64,000 nucleotides of DNA. Source: Hedera helix (lineage: Eukaryota > Streptophyta > Magnoliopsida > Apiales > Araliaceae). The notes below the pieces were generated by a model. That model ran no database searches and was not told the DNA's origin. It saw only the letters and a program-made list of their open reading frames with translations. Positions 1-11,363 of this stretch are shown here, piece after piece. The stretch is taken from NCBI GenBank assembly GCA_947179155.2, contig OX359280.1, positions 40,356,555 to 40,420,554 of the forward strand. The letters are read 5' to 3'. The position numbers were made by a program, and so were the translations under genes. The first letter of the stretch is position 1, and the number at the start of each line of letters is the position of its first letter.

Positions 1-6
1 TTGCAG

Positions 7-1060
7 ACCAAGAGAACCAAGAAGGCTGGTATTGTTGGAAAGTATGGTATGTGGTTGGCATATTTATTGTTGTATTTGTCTCATTTTTACTTTGTGTTCT
101 GTTTACTTTGTAATAAAGTTATGACACAATGGGGTTGATCTTCTGAAATGAAGTCAAAAGACAAACTACATTATGATTTTCTCATATAAAACATGATTTC
201 CTGGCGCATACAACTGTGCTCAATATTAAGCAGCTAGAACAGTTGTATGAATTTATTTGCTAACATGTAAATACTGGCAATCAACTCATGCAGGTCTCTC
301 CACACATAGTTTTTCTACAATTACTAGGTCACATGTTCATTGAAATTATTTTTGTGACCTGATTGTCTAGTTTAGTTCCGAAAATGAAGTCCAGCTGAAA
401 GGTTTTTTCTTTCTTTCTTGATTGGGGGTTTTTATCTTGGGGAATTGCACCTTGAAGTAGAATGGCTGTGAAAATAGGCTTTAGTTCAACCAAAAATTTC
501 CTAGCAGTTCTTGTTTGATTTTCAATATCTTTGGCTCCTTGTATAGTTACTTGTTTTTCGCGTCTTTTGTCGTCTGTCATAGTTTTGATGTATATGATTC
601 TGGCTTTTATTTGCTTATCCATTTGTTCGGTTTATATGTAGGTACCCGTTATGGTGCCAGTCTCCGTAAGCAGATTAAGAAGATGGAGGTTTCACAGCAC
701 AGCAGATATTTCTGTGAATTTTGCGGGAAGGTTTGTCTCTCCTGTTGAGTTTGATGTTCATCTTCCTTAGGATTTTGTTTTGAATTTGTCTTCAGTTGTT
801 GAATATTTGCTATTGCAGTATGCAGTGAAGAGGAAGGCTGTGGGAATTTGGGGATGCAAAGATTGTGGCAAGGTCAAAGCGGGCGGTGCTTATACATTGA
901 AGTAAATTTTCTCTTGATGCCTTTATTTATATGTTCTTTTTACTACTGATCTGAAGGTTCTAATAATGCCTACACTTTTTTTTTTTGGCGATGCAGCACT
1001 GCTGCTGCTGTGACTGTTAGGAGCACCATCCGTAGGCTAAGGGAGCAAACAGAGAGTTAA
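7..1060 (+). CDS. RPL37A: 60S ribosomal protein eL43 (L37a), 5' end outside window
   Basis: Structural protein of the cytosolic large ribosomal subunit. Four coding exons are visible: 7-46, 642-730, 819-901 and 997-1060, all with GT-AG borders and continuous phase (276 nt, stop TAA at 1058-1060). The spliced product reads TKRTKKAGIVGKYG, then TRYGASLRKQIKKMEVSQHS, and ends RRLREQTES. The family zinc ribbon is complete: CEFC in exon 2 and CKDC in exon 3, with the basic stretch YAVKRKAVGIWG between them. The start codon is missing. The first visible exon begins directly after a TTGCAG acceptor with Thr-Lys-Arg, so the ATG must be the last codon of an exon upstream of the window, giving the usual 92 residues. 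Nothing suggests a pseudogene. Confidence 0.96.
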
Positions 1061-2063
1061 ATTTTCATTGATCTGCGCAGGAGTGTAACCCTTGGCTTCT
1101 GACCAAGTTGGATTTAGTTTTCCTTGAGCATGACATTTTTGTTAAATATTTAAGTTCAGATCTTGTGGAACTACTGATGAATTTGTGGTTTGACAGAGTC
1201 TCATTTTATATGTCAACCGTCTAAAATCTCCCTTGTTTTTTTGTGTTATTTTGTAGTGTCCAATAGAGAGGTCGAGTTCATTGGTGAAATCACAATGAAT
1301 TTGTGGTTTCAATCACTTTCTTCACACAAACACATATGGAGAGACAAGCAGATGTTTTGCATATTTACAAGTTATATATATGGGGAATGAGTCATATATC
1401 CATAGTTGGCTATCAGATTCATTCTAATCAATTCATCTGAAACGTTATTTAATATCTTAAGATCATGATTGGGTAACTTATTGAACCGTTGGATGGTGCA
1501 AACTGCTTGGCTAACCTGTTCAGTGTGTTCGCTAAGCTCGGCATTTAAAAAACAATTCCATTCCATTGGTTGAAAGACCCGTCTAAATAAACACTGGTCA
1601 TACGTAAATGGGAACAAAACTCTTTGGGTTCAGACCCTTCAAGTTCCTATAGAAAATGCAAGACCGAGAAGTTTTTATGCAAGAAAAACGTTATGACAGA
1701 ATCAACGCTTGATCATCAAGTAAAAAGCTCTTTTCTCGTCCACTAAAGTATTCATCCATCAAAAGCAGCCAAGGCCAGAGGCCTTCCCTCTAAACAATAC
1801 AGTGAATGCCATCATTATCATTATCTCTCCCCCTCTCTCCAGAAAGAAGAGTAGGAGCAAAAGAAAGAACAATAAGCTGCTCGAAAAATTCAGCCATCTG
1901 CTGACATCAGAAAACAGTTCTCACTAAAGGCACATCCTATTTCACCCTCTAGAGGAAAGACAGGAATGACATGAGAAAGTAAGAAACTACAAAAAAAAAA
2001 AAGTGGGGAAATTACATTAAGCCTCATCTTATTGATACAATCTTGCCTAGTGGAAGCCCCATG
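1061..2063. other. Intergenic: eL43 3' region and downstream DNA
   Basis: Holds the presumed eL43 3'UTR (about 1061-1300) and then the 3' flank of the minus-strand MORN pseudogene. Minus-strand 1375-1617 is open for 81 codons with coding-like composition but no family I recognise (see findings). Nothing else could be supported. Confidence 0.5.
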
Positions 2064-3633
2064 TTACAATTTACCAGAAATACGCAAGTATTGTAAGACG
2101 GGGATTGGAATTTCGTCACCGGTACTCTGGTGATTCATTTGTTTCTGTACAGCCTTTACTGCTGCTACTCTAGCTGCATTAGCGGCTCTATTAGCTGCTG
2201 CCACAGACCCTGTTCACTCTTTCATCCACCTATGTCACGTCAAAGGCTTTCTCTGCTGCTTGTCGTGCTTCCTGAAAGTAACATAGATTGAATCATACAC
2301 ATAAAGATCAAAGAAGACTTCCACTTGACAAAACAATAAGTGCTCCCTGTTAAATCAAATTTTCAATACCACACCCACTTTGAATTCCACGAGAGGTTTA
2401 AACCCACACCTACGCTGCAATGACTCCTTAATTAAGAAAAAGATCTTGGCCTTTCACATCAATCCTTTTAGATCCTAGGTTTCTTTCCTTTTTTCAAAAA
2501 AGAAAAGACAGAATTTCCTTGGGAACTGCTTTAAGTTCACAGTTGAATTTGTTCTTTGTATTGGTCTGTGCTGCCTCTCAAATGGGAATTAACAACTTCA
2601 TGTATACCTTGAATCTTTTTAATGGAAATTATGCCATATTCTCATTGGACAAGCTTCAGCATACAGGACTGGGCTTTTATAAAGTTCCATCCGCACAGGC
2701 CAATTACTTTGGTTTACTGATGATAAGACATGCCCGTTAACAAGCTTTAATGGGTAGTTTTGTATGCCAGCCACGCCCTTGCCAAAAGCTAACATAAATT
2801 TCTTATATCCCAAATCAAGAGATAACCGGACAGGTGGTTATTTAGTATATTGGTATGTCAACTCAAATGATACTTTCTTGAGAAAAAAAATAAACATCAC
2901 CAGTCTTGTACTTCGCCATGCATAGTTGTACAAATGTAAGAGTGCAACTGTGTATGCACAAAGTATAATTTGAACATTTTTTGATGCTCGCAAGAACCTT
3001 TTTCTTAATATGTAACTTACATGAGTATTCAATTTTAACGTTTGAGTTTTATGACTGTGACACCCCGACATAATACAATTTAATTTGAACATTCAAACTG
3101 AAATAATAAAAAAATGGTTAGGGTCATGATTGGAAATTTTATGGAGTTTCTTCAAGTTCCTTGATCTATGGAACAAACACATGATTCTTTTTTTTTTTCT
3201 ACGTATTTTTTATAAAAAAATGAATGGATACGCGAGATAAGCCATTGTAGATGACTCTAAAACACTACATAGTATATAAAAAAATGCATCGGCAATTGTG
3301 GCAAAAAGTAAAGTAGTGATGTTGCAAGAAATTTTTAAGAAACGTCAAGACAGGAATCTGTAGTTACCTGAATTGCATTAAGCACTTTGGAGTGATAAAC
3401 TGCAACAGGAGATGCAGGACAAGTGGTGTTCTGTGTGCTTGGAACATTCAGAATGCCATTTTGCCAGTGACCAGATTGAGTTTCCCCATTTCTGAAAGCG
3501 TACATTCCAAGCCCTTGCTTTCTTCCCTCATGCCAGGCTCCTTCATATCTATGCCCATTTGCGAAGCGATAAACCCCAAACCCATGCATGCATCTTGTCC
3601 GCAAAATATTCTCCAGCATAAGTATCCCCATTC
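2064..3633 (-). pseudogene. MORN-repeat protein gene, 3' exons, disrupted
   Basis: Two adjacent exons of a plant MORN-repeat protein survive. Exon 3633-3368 encodes repeats such as NGDTYAGEYFADKMH, NGHRYEGAWHEGRKQGLGMY and NGETQSGHWQNG, then the family C-terminal region VAVYHSKVLNAIQ. Exon 2271-2064 continues EARQAAEKAFDV and then VDERVNR followed by an alanine-rich tail. Both splice borders are intact (acceptors at 3634-3635 and 2272-2273, donor after 3368). Three lesions break it. A GCAT duplication near 3585-3594 shifts frame inside the first exon. An in-frame TAG lies at 2230-2232 where the family has Lys. A one-base insertion near 2207 shifts the alanine-rich tail. Without those, the frame would run to a TAA at 2064-2066. 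No upstream MORN exons are seen in the window apart from a possible first-exon remnant at 4348-4488. The lesions are seen directly; the family assignment is from remembered homologues. Confidence 0.85.
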
Positions 3634-3639
3634 CTAAAT

Positions 3640-4347
3640 AAGATAAAACAAATTAATACTCAAAGATAAAGTAAACATGCAGTCTAGAATTGATTTCACA
3701 ATGGTATCTATTTCTATTGTTTTGATAAGGTTTAACAATTGTATCTATTTCTATTATTTCTCCCATTTACGGAAAAATTTCGCTTATACACAGCCTTTAC
3801 ATTGATAATGATTGAAATTACAATTTGTGTCTCTTATCAGAACGGTGACTAAAGAAACCAAAACGAGTCACCGATATTTTGGCAATGCAACCACTTCTTT
3901 ATAGCATGATTGTATCTACTGAAGAAAGATGGTAATAATGGTAGACCACCAGTAAGAAATGCTTACAACCCCACTGACAGTATCTGATAAATCTTTACAA
4001 GTTTACTTGTCCAAACATAAATAAACAAATAAAGATAGTATCCTCTACTTTCTATCACATGTAGCAAGCCTCTTGCATTTACCATGTATATATGAATATT
4101 GTTGAATTTATCTAGAGTGACATGCAAAACAGGTCATTTTAAAATTTACGTGGGATCATCAACATTTTATTTTACAAAGGGATGTATGTAACTCAACATT
4201 TAATTCCAGGACACACACCACCTCCCTCCTACCTGGAGGGATAACAGAAAGGATTTTGGCATTTTTTTATCAGTAGATAAAGTTATACAATAAGACGTAA
4301 AGAAGGTGACACACGAGCAGAATCAGAAGAAAAAAGTAAATGGGGAG
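3640..4347. other. AT-rich stretch upstream of MORN pseudogene exons
   Basis: Would be intron of the MORN gene if 4348-4488 is its first exon. No coding homology, repeat unit or RNA gene was seen. Confidence 0.4.
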
Positions 4348-4488
4348 CTAATTGGAAATTGTGGGAATTCTGAGGGTTCTTTCGGGAATTGAAGAAGGGA
4401 ATAACAAAGGAGGTGTTGTAGGGTTGAAATCGGAAGAGATGCCGCTACTTTCTTTTCCGATCTGAACTTCTGATTCCTTTTTATGCAT
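4348..4488 (-). pseudogene. Possible detached first exon of the MORN gene (46 codons)
   Basis: A minus-strand reading frame starts at ATG 4488 and reads MHKKESEVQIGKESSGISSD, then a Pro/Ser/Leu-rich tail ending at TAG 4348-4350. It is preceded on the same strand by a pyrimidine-rich leader (4500-4760) typical of a plant 5'UTR. As I remember them, plant MORN proteins of this type begin with a similar basic, Gly-Lys-Glu-Ser-rich N-terminus. The frame, strand and position would therefore fit exon 1 of the pseudogene at 2064-3633, with the middle exons lost. This is inference; a homology search would settle it. Confidence 0.4.
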
Positions 4489-6000
4489 TACATACGCAAA
4501 AACTCTCTCTCCACTTTATCTCTACAATTCTACAGCTTCTTCTTAAAATCTCCAAAATCTTTGTACAAAATCAAACAGTGATTAATCCTGATTTTTCTAG
4601 TTCTTGTTTTAGAAGGAGAAATTTGAAGAAATGGGAAGTAATTAATAAGATTTGAATTTTGTCTTCTGCTAAAAATGGGAATGGGGAGAGAGAAAGAGAG
4701 CGGAGAGTTCGTAGAGTTCACGGTGTAAGGGGAGAGAGATTAATTTGAAACCCGAGACAACCGCCGCAACCCACAAACTTATTTTATTTTGCATTAACTT
4801 AGTAAATCCACTTAAACCTGTTTGCATTACCTTTATATATCCCCATATGTGCCTCAACTCTATCCTCCTTTGAGAATCAAGCGAAAAGAAGTAGTTTGCT
4901 AGAACAATTTACTTTACCATTGGGATAGATCTAAAAGACTTCTAGCTGAATTTTTCGTCGGGAATTAACCAAGTATGAGAGATTAACTGAGTAAAACATA
5001 TACAGGGACTTACTCCGGCCAGTTAGTACAAACAAAATAGAACTGAGATACCACGATTACCCAGCATAAACTGGGCATTTAAGGATGATTTACCAGGAAA
5101 TTTTTCTAAGTCGTTATCGGCAAAGTTGAGTAGATAGAAGCAACAACCATGCGGCCAATACTGAACTCCAACTTGCTGGAAATTGATATTTCAGCAAGTC
5201 GAAATTTTCACATAATTCTTCTTATTTAATGAATCCCAAACTAATAGGCGATAGAAACAACATTTCCCTAATTAATTTGTATTTGTTCATCATTCTTTTG
5301 CTCACTTCATTTTCCTAGCGGAAGCTAGTTTTATCTGGCATACAATACTCTGAGGTAATTCTTTGAGGAAAAATTACTTTACAGTCTTGGGACGTGACCA
5401 CGTTTGGGACTGTCCCAAACGTGCAACACACGATCAAGAGAAAAGTCAGCTTTGTAACATTCACAAAGGTCATCACTTCCCATTCAATGTTTTGCCACCA
5501 TTTGATCAAATCAAAATTTTTGCTAGGATGGAAGTAAAAATCAATTCAGTCGCAAAAAGTAAAGTTGTGCAGGAACTGGTAAAAAATATACCATATAATT
5601 ACGCATTTCCCTTAAAACTCTACCCCAGAAACCAATGGTCACATAGAACTACATCTGTAAACACATCCCTGACTGTATTTATACGAGTACCTCTAATGAA
5701 TAAGAAAATTATGCCAACCGTGTATTGGACCAAGGCAAAAATTTATAGAGCTACAAGGAAAAGCATTTCAAACGATTCTCAATTGAGGAATGAAATAAGC
5801 TTACAACTGCTCTGTTTATATTCATGACTAAATTTAATAACCATGTTTTGCTTGACAGAGACCAGAATTGGGGTTTTCATCAATACTACAATGTTGTACC
5901 TGCCTTGTTAGAACCTCTTGTACATCATTGAAACAATAAGAGAACCACCATCGAGTGCACAACGGGGATCTCAAAACATAATGCTGTCAGAAACCTGTTG
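4489..6000. other. Intergenic between MORN remnant and CK2 beta
   Basis: Contains the presumed CK2 beta 3'UTR on the minus strand (about 5700-6000). A perfect 12-bp inverted repeat lies at 5399-5423 (see findings). A plus-strand frame at 5363-5827 is open for 154 codons but has no recognisable domain and lies antisense to the CK2 beta 3' flank. No gene is called. Confidence 0.5.
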
Positions 6001-9000
6001 TCATGGCTTGTTGTGGAGCTTGAAACCAAACACTCTTGGGACATAGCTCTGTGTTGCTTTCTGTGGCTTGAGGTGACCATAAGTCATCAAAAACAGGTGA
6101 GGAAATGTGGTTCCTAAATATGCCCCATCAATATCTTGAAAACGTCAAGGACAAAGGCTATCATATAGCAGTAATGTGTACCAGACATAGTAGCTTGTTA
6201 ATGAAAAATAATACTACTTTAAAGCGATGAGGAGAAAAGGGCTCATCCAGATGCCTTCTGAGAAAGCCTTACTGTATTCCAATCTTTCCCTAAATTCCAT
6301 CAATGCACATACTCATTCGGTAATCGGCCTGACAGCTGGTATGGAGCCTCAGAGACACCACGTCCAAAAAGGCTACCTAAATTATCAAATAAAAAGTCCC
6401 CAAACATAACTTGTATAATGTATCATCTGCACAAGAGTGTATCTCTAGATCCAAACTAGAATAAAACAAGTAAATGACTTGTATGATGTATCATCTGCAT
6501 AATTGGCCTTTATGTAATCTTTGAGAAAGTATAATCCTGTGAGTTGCCATGATAGCCATCGATCCAGATGTAAAGCCACACTAAGATGGATGAGAACCAA
6601 CAACTAACAAATATGACATTTATATGTGTTCCTTGATCTCATAAACCAGAAAAATGTTACAGGCTTGTAAAAGAACTTCCCAAATGATTTTCCATTAATA
6701 TTATAAGATTCATATTTAACGATTACTTATGTAATCTATATTAAGCCTTGACACACGAGAACATAATATCCACGCACACCTCACAAAATGAGTCTCATAA
6801 TAGAGGATGCAGTATCAGGAGCAGCAGTCAATTCACATTTCACAATGTGAATGAAATTACACTGACATAAAAAAATTCCATGAATATAATTTCAGAAATA
6901 TACAAGTCTAAGACCACATGCACATAAAGATTACAAATTTTGCAAAAAAGGAATGGTTTATCTATCACAATCCTAACTGCAACCAATACTAGAGTATGTT
7001 ATCACGTTAGGAAACATACTAAGCTAAAGTATACATATCTACATGCCAGAATGCAATTCTCAAAGTAAACCAAATATAAAATGGGCACATATAATTCATT
7101 CAATGGCACAAAGCTACACATAATCTTATACTACACAAAGTTAGTGCAATATAGGATACTGCCTTGGTACTTCGATCGAGGGTAGTAAATATCTTCGCAT
7201 TTGGGGCAGTATATTTTTACAGTACTTGAACGTGGAATGTCTGATTGACCAACAGGAAGACAGGGTTGTCCACAGCAGTAAACTCTTGGGCACCTCCCAA
7301 AATCATAGTTTCTGTACTTCTCCAGCTGTTGAATTTTACGATTAAACATTTTAATCACTACAATATAAAATACATATTGATCAAACGGAAAGGCAAATGT
7401 GCGATAATCCAGCTTATAATCTTACCATAGCAGCCATTCCCTTGCTGGTCAATATATATCGGACATGGATCAGACCATACAACATCTCTGCTGCTGATTC
7501 AACCAATTCATTCTGTTCTTTAGTGAACATATCTCCTATCCATTAGCACAGAAGGAAATGATTATTAGAAAGATACACAGCAAGGGAAGGACATTTTATT
7601 AGTCACGAAGGAAAAAGAGGGGGGAGGGGGGAGGGGGCCATACAAAAAATCTCAAACGCCAAATATGTCACAAGTCAGAGTAATCTAGAAATGATATTTT
7701 TTTGCTTTCACAGAAAATGACCGCTAATAATACTAATACAAGCCCCTAGAATTGATGTCACATGTTTTACCAAGGGAGCAAGCCAAAGAACATTTAAAAA
7801 CTGAACATAAAACATAAAGCAAAAAACCAAGTTCCTTGGCTTTCAAAACTCCTCACAATTAAATATAACTTCAGCAGTTTAACCACATAACTTTTTTCTT
7901 TTGGGCATTTTCAACCACATAACTGAATCATCAGCATAGTTGGCTTCCCTAAGGCCTTGCAAAAAGAGATAAATTCTCAGCCCAAAAATAGCTAGTCCCA
8001 ATTCCACTAAAAAAGCAAACATCGCATATCTTTTTTTTAACTGGAAAAAGGCATTTTATTGATGAAAGAAAGAAGGCACATTAAGAGAGGTTAGGAGAGT
8101 TACTTTTCAGCATTTGTTCTCTATATATAGATGTAAAGGGAAGAGTATTTCCCAAGTATGAAACTATATGCATTATGAAATGAATTGCAGATTGAAGCTT
8201 TCAACTGCTTCTCCTCCCTTTATATCTCTTTTTCTCTCTCACGAATTCATTGTAAAACACTGAATTCTTCTCCTTCCTCCCTATTTCTCTCTATTCTCTT
8301 TCTAATTATCTAGTTTCTCTCTAATTTCTATCTCCGTTTCTCTTTATTTTTTCTCTCTCTAATTTCTCTAGTTAGGTTCAAGCATGGCCTGACAAATTGG
8401 TATCAGAGTTGCAGGTTCTATCCAAACTCATTATCTTCTTCCTTCTAAAGCCTCCCTCTAATTTCTTCTCTTCTACAAAACTAGTCTAAGTTCTACCTCT
8501 TCTACTCCCTTCTACTCTTCAAACACAACTAAACACTTCTTAGGATACATCCTGCTTTACATGCATCACAACTGCTACCTAAGGTTAATCAAGAAGGAAA
8601 TTTTGATGTGGGACCTCTCAAAACATTGAAACAAAGGAAGATTTAGAAGGGGAGCAGAGTCATATACCAATATTTGGTACAATGGAAATACTGCAATATA
8701 GAAGAGGTCACATGGGAGTATGAAGAATGTCTTAAACTCAACTATCTAGACTTGATACTTCATTCATGATGACATGAAATCTCTTAAGGGGGAGGGAATG
8801 CCATGAAAGGGAAAATTGGGAAGAATGGAATAATTAATATATTCTGGAATTAGTATATTTTGAGTGACCATGTGAGCACATGGATGATTAGTTAATATTT
8901 GAGTGAAGCATTTGTTCTCTATATATAGATGTAAAGGGAAGAGTATTCCCTGAGTATGAAAATATATGCATTATGAAATGAATTAAGAATTTAAGCTTTC

Positions 9001-10793
9001 AACTGCTTCTCCCTTTCTCCCTCTTTTTCTCTCTCACGAATTCCATGTAAAACACTGAATTCTTCTTCCTCCTCCCTATTTCTATCTATTCTCTCACTAA
9101 TTCTCTAGTTTCTCTCTAATTCTATCTCTGTTTCTATCTTTATTTCTATTTCTCTCTAATCTCTCTGGTTAGGTTCAAGTAGAGCCTGACAACTTGCATT
9201 CCACAAGCTTCTTCCTCCTTTATCTCTGTCATACACCATCCTAGACCTTATATCCTGCATCAAATTGTTATTAGACCTACCATTGTACTATTTAATTTCA
9301 ATCATCGAAATTTGTCTCTGCCTCAAAAATCCCAAACCCTAACCTGCCGAATTCAACAACAGCAACTACTCTAACTCTCTCTCTACAAAACCAGCAGCAC
9401 CAAACATTCATCATCATCATCACCATCACCGTCCCACCGATCACAACCTACCAACCTTCAGCCCCAACAAAATTTAAAAAGAGAAATAAACTCTGGTCAC
9501 CTCACCCTTATCAGAACCCTAACACCAGAGTAAATAAACTCTGGTCCCCCTTATCAGATTAGCTGCTAAAAGAATTCCTTAAAGACTGCCATCACGTCTT
9601 ATCACCACATCCCATGGCTTAATCTTAGGTCATAAATTTGGTCCAAGAGTACAAAACATTGACAACAAATATTTGTACTCCAACAAGTACTAACCACATA
9701 GACATGAAGATTCAAAGTAATTCAACTTTAACGTATTGATAATCCTTACCATGAGAGGACTCACCATCCAGAATTAGATCAAGTGCATAATCATAGTACG
9801 GAACTTGACTGCTTAATCCAAAAAGGTTAAAATCATCTTGAATATATTCATCGTCAACTTCACAAAAGAACTCATTTCCTTTCAAATTACAAAACCATGA
9901 AATCCAAGATGTGTCGTCTCCATCAGAACCACTGACATCAGACTCTTCACTGTCTGTTTCAGATTCCTCTGCAATATGGCAAAAATGAGAATATAAATCT
10001 AGATGCAATTAGCATGGGGCATGTTTATGCATATTACATAAATGAAGAAATAAAGATCAATTTATTGTCCTAAGAAATTAGTTTACAATAAGCATTTGAC
10101 AATTTCAATTAGATACAAACATGATATGTAGTTAACAACTTCACAGAGGACATCACCAATCAGTACAACCAGCACTGACTTCTTATAGCTAATATCTAAT
10201 TGCAGCAGGATGTCTGCGCACATAAGGAAACTGAAGAATGACACCTCACTTTAAAAAACATTCCTTTTCAAAGATAAATTTCAAATCTTTACTCAATTTT
10301 TCCACTTGAGAAACTTTCCAGTTTATCCTATCAATATCCCCTTCCTTGTCATTTTCCTTAATCCAAGTTTCGCAAAGTTGCTCGTTAGCACTAAAAGGCC
10401 AATCCCATTAATGCTACAGAAAAATTCACAAACCTCTAAGCAAAAGAACTTAACAAGATAAATAAGCTAGAAAACAAAATTCACTTATTTAAACATTACA
10501 AATAAAACTGCATTAAATCCTAACTGATTGGTTCTAAAATTGAACTAACCATCAGAGCATTTGTTTTTCGTGTTGAGAGTTGATGAGGACCAATTATCGC
10601 GGTGTTCTTTGCCACCAACTGCAGAAGTCGACGGAACAGACAATCTCTCCTTGTCCTTGATATTCAAAACCCTAAATGTAGACGGTGAGGATTTCTCCAA
10701 GTGATTATCTAACGCAACGTTGATTCGCTTACGATCCAACGGACCACCAACGACCTCCGACTTCGAAGGTCCATCACCTCGATCTCTAATCAT
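6001..10793 (-). CDS. CKB: Casein kinase 2 regulatory (beta) subunit
   Basis: Regulatory subunit of the CK2 holoenzyme; its dimer bridges the catalytic alpha subunits and directs substrate choice in nucleus and cytosol. Five exons with GT-AG borders: 10793-10550, 9968-9750, 7535-7426, 7325-7160 and 6134-6001 (873 nt, 290 residues). The start MIRDRG at 10793 matches the plant N-terminal form. Residues about 1-80 are the plant-specific low-complexity extension. Then come the acidic stretch ESETDSEESDVSGSDGDDTS, WISWFCNLKGNEFFCEVDDE and VPYYDYALDLILDGESSHG. The zinc ribbon follows, with CPRVYCCGQPCLPVGQSD and KIYCPKCEDIYYP. The last exon supplies NIDGAYLGTTFPHLF, GHLKPQKATQSYVPRVFGF and the end KLHNKP. 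One conservative change, Phe to Leu in AYLG, is seen. Intron 2 (7536-9749) holds an LTR element but the gene is intact. Confidence 0.95.
7617..7637 (+). other. G-rich tract in CK2 beta intron
   Basis: Three runs of five to six G separated by single A residues. It could form a G-quadruplex on the plus strand; in the CK2 beta transcript the tract is C-rich. Confidence 0.5.
8109..8394 (+). repeat. 5' LTR, truncated
   Basis: Matches the 3' LTR from the GCATTTGTTCTC core to the CCTGACA end. The first about 108 bp of the full LTR are missing, and unrelated sequence adjoins at 8108. Confidence 0.8.
8799..9191 (+). repeat. 3' LTR, full length
   Basis: Starts TGCCATG directly after the polypurine tract and ends CCTGACA, about 393 bp. 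It contains a TATATATA motif near 8920, as expected for the LTR promoter. Confidence 0.75.
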
Positions 10794-11100
10794 ATTTTTA
10801 TGCGTATTTATATATTATATTTGTATCTTCAAAATTTGAAGAGACTTCAGTTTTTTCCAACTAGCATTTGTGTATGTAATCAGTTGAAACCCTAGATTTT
10901 GGGGGGAATGAAGGATTGTATGAGACTGAGGAGAGATCCAAAAAAAGGAACCATAAGTTGCAAAGAAGCGTGACGAACTGTAAAATTTGAAGAGGTAAAG
11001 ACGGAGAAAACTAGGGTTTCGACATCGGAGACACGAGCTCCTCCAAAATTTCTTTCTCTCTCCTCTCTCGTACGTTCAAATTTTATTTTCAAATTCATGG
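10794..11100 (-). promoter_or_regulatory. CK2 beta 5'UTR and proximal promoter
   Basis: Sequence directly upstream of the CK2 beta ATG on the minus strand. It has pyrimidine-rich (CT) stretches at about 11045-11075, as is common in plant leaders. No sharply defined TATA box or start site could be fixed. Confidence 0.4.
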
Positions 11101-11363
11101 TCTTTTATTTTTCACTCCGGGCACATTAATTTATTATATTTTTTACTTATTTTCTTGTAATTTAAATTATATAAGACGATTTATATAGTTATATAATTAT
11201 AATGAAATTCTAATGGTCAATATATTAGACATAAGGTCTTTTTTCTTTCTTTTTTATTTATACGGCTTTTGTTTTGTCAATATTCTTTCTACATCTTTAT
11301 TATGATCTCTCACTTTTTTCTTTCTCATATGGCTAGCCTTACTTCTAATAGAATGAGTGGGGA

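Larger units (their letters stand above)
8109..9191 (+). mobile_element. Deleted Ty3/gypsy LTR retrotransposon in CK2 beta intron 2
   Basis: Two direct repeats of about 285 bp (8109-8394 and 8907-9191) share the core GCATTTGTTCTCTATATATA, a pyrimidine-rich middle and the end CCTGACA. Directly after the first lies TGGTATCAGAG (8398-8408), the usual initiator-Met tRNA primer site. Directly before the second lies a purine tract, AAGGGGGAGGG (about 8786-8796), giving a full 3' LTR of about 8799-9191. The internal part is only about 400 bp. Its end encodes QYLVQWKYCNIEEVTWE and then LDLILHS before stops, the chromodomain-like C-terminal tail of gypsy integrases. The 5' LTR lacks its first about 108 bp. 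It is inserted antisense to the host gene. gag, RT and most of integrase are gone, so it is non-autonomous. Confidence 0.85.

Noticed and set aside
3392..3637. Plus-strand 81-codon open frame
   Set aside because: It is the antisense shadow of the MORN exon, whose protein similarity is clear on the minus strand.
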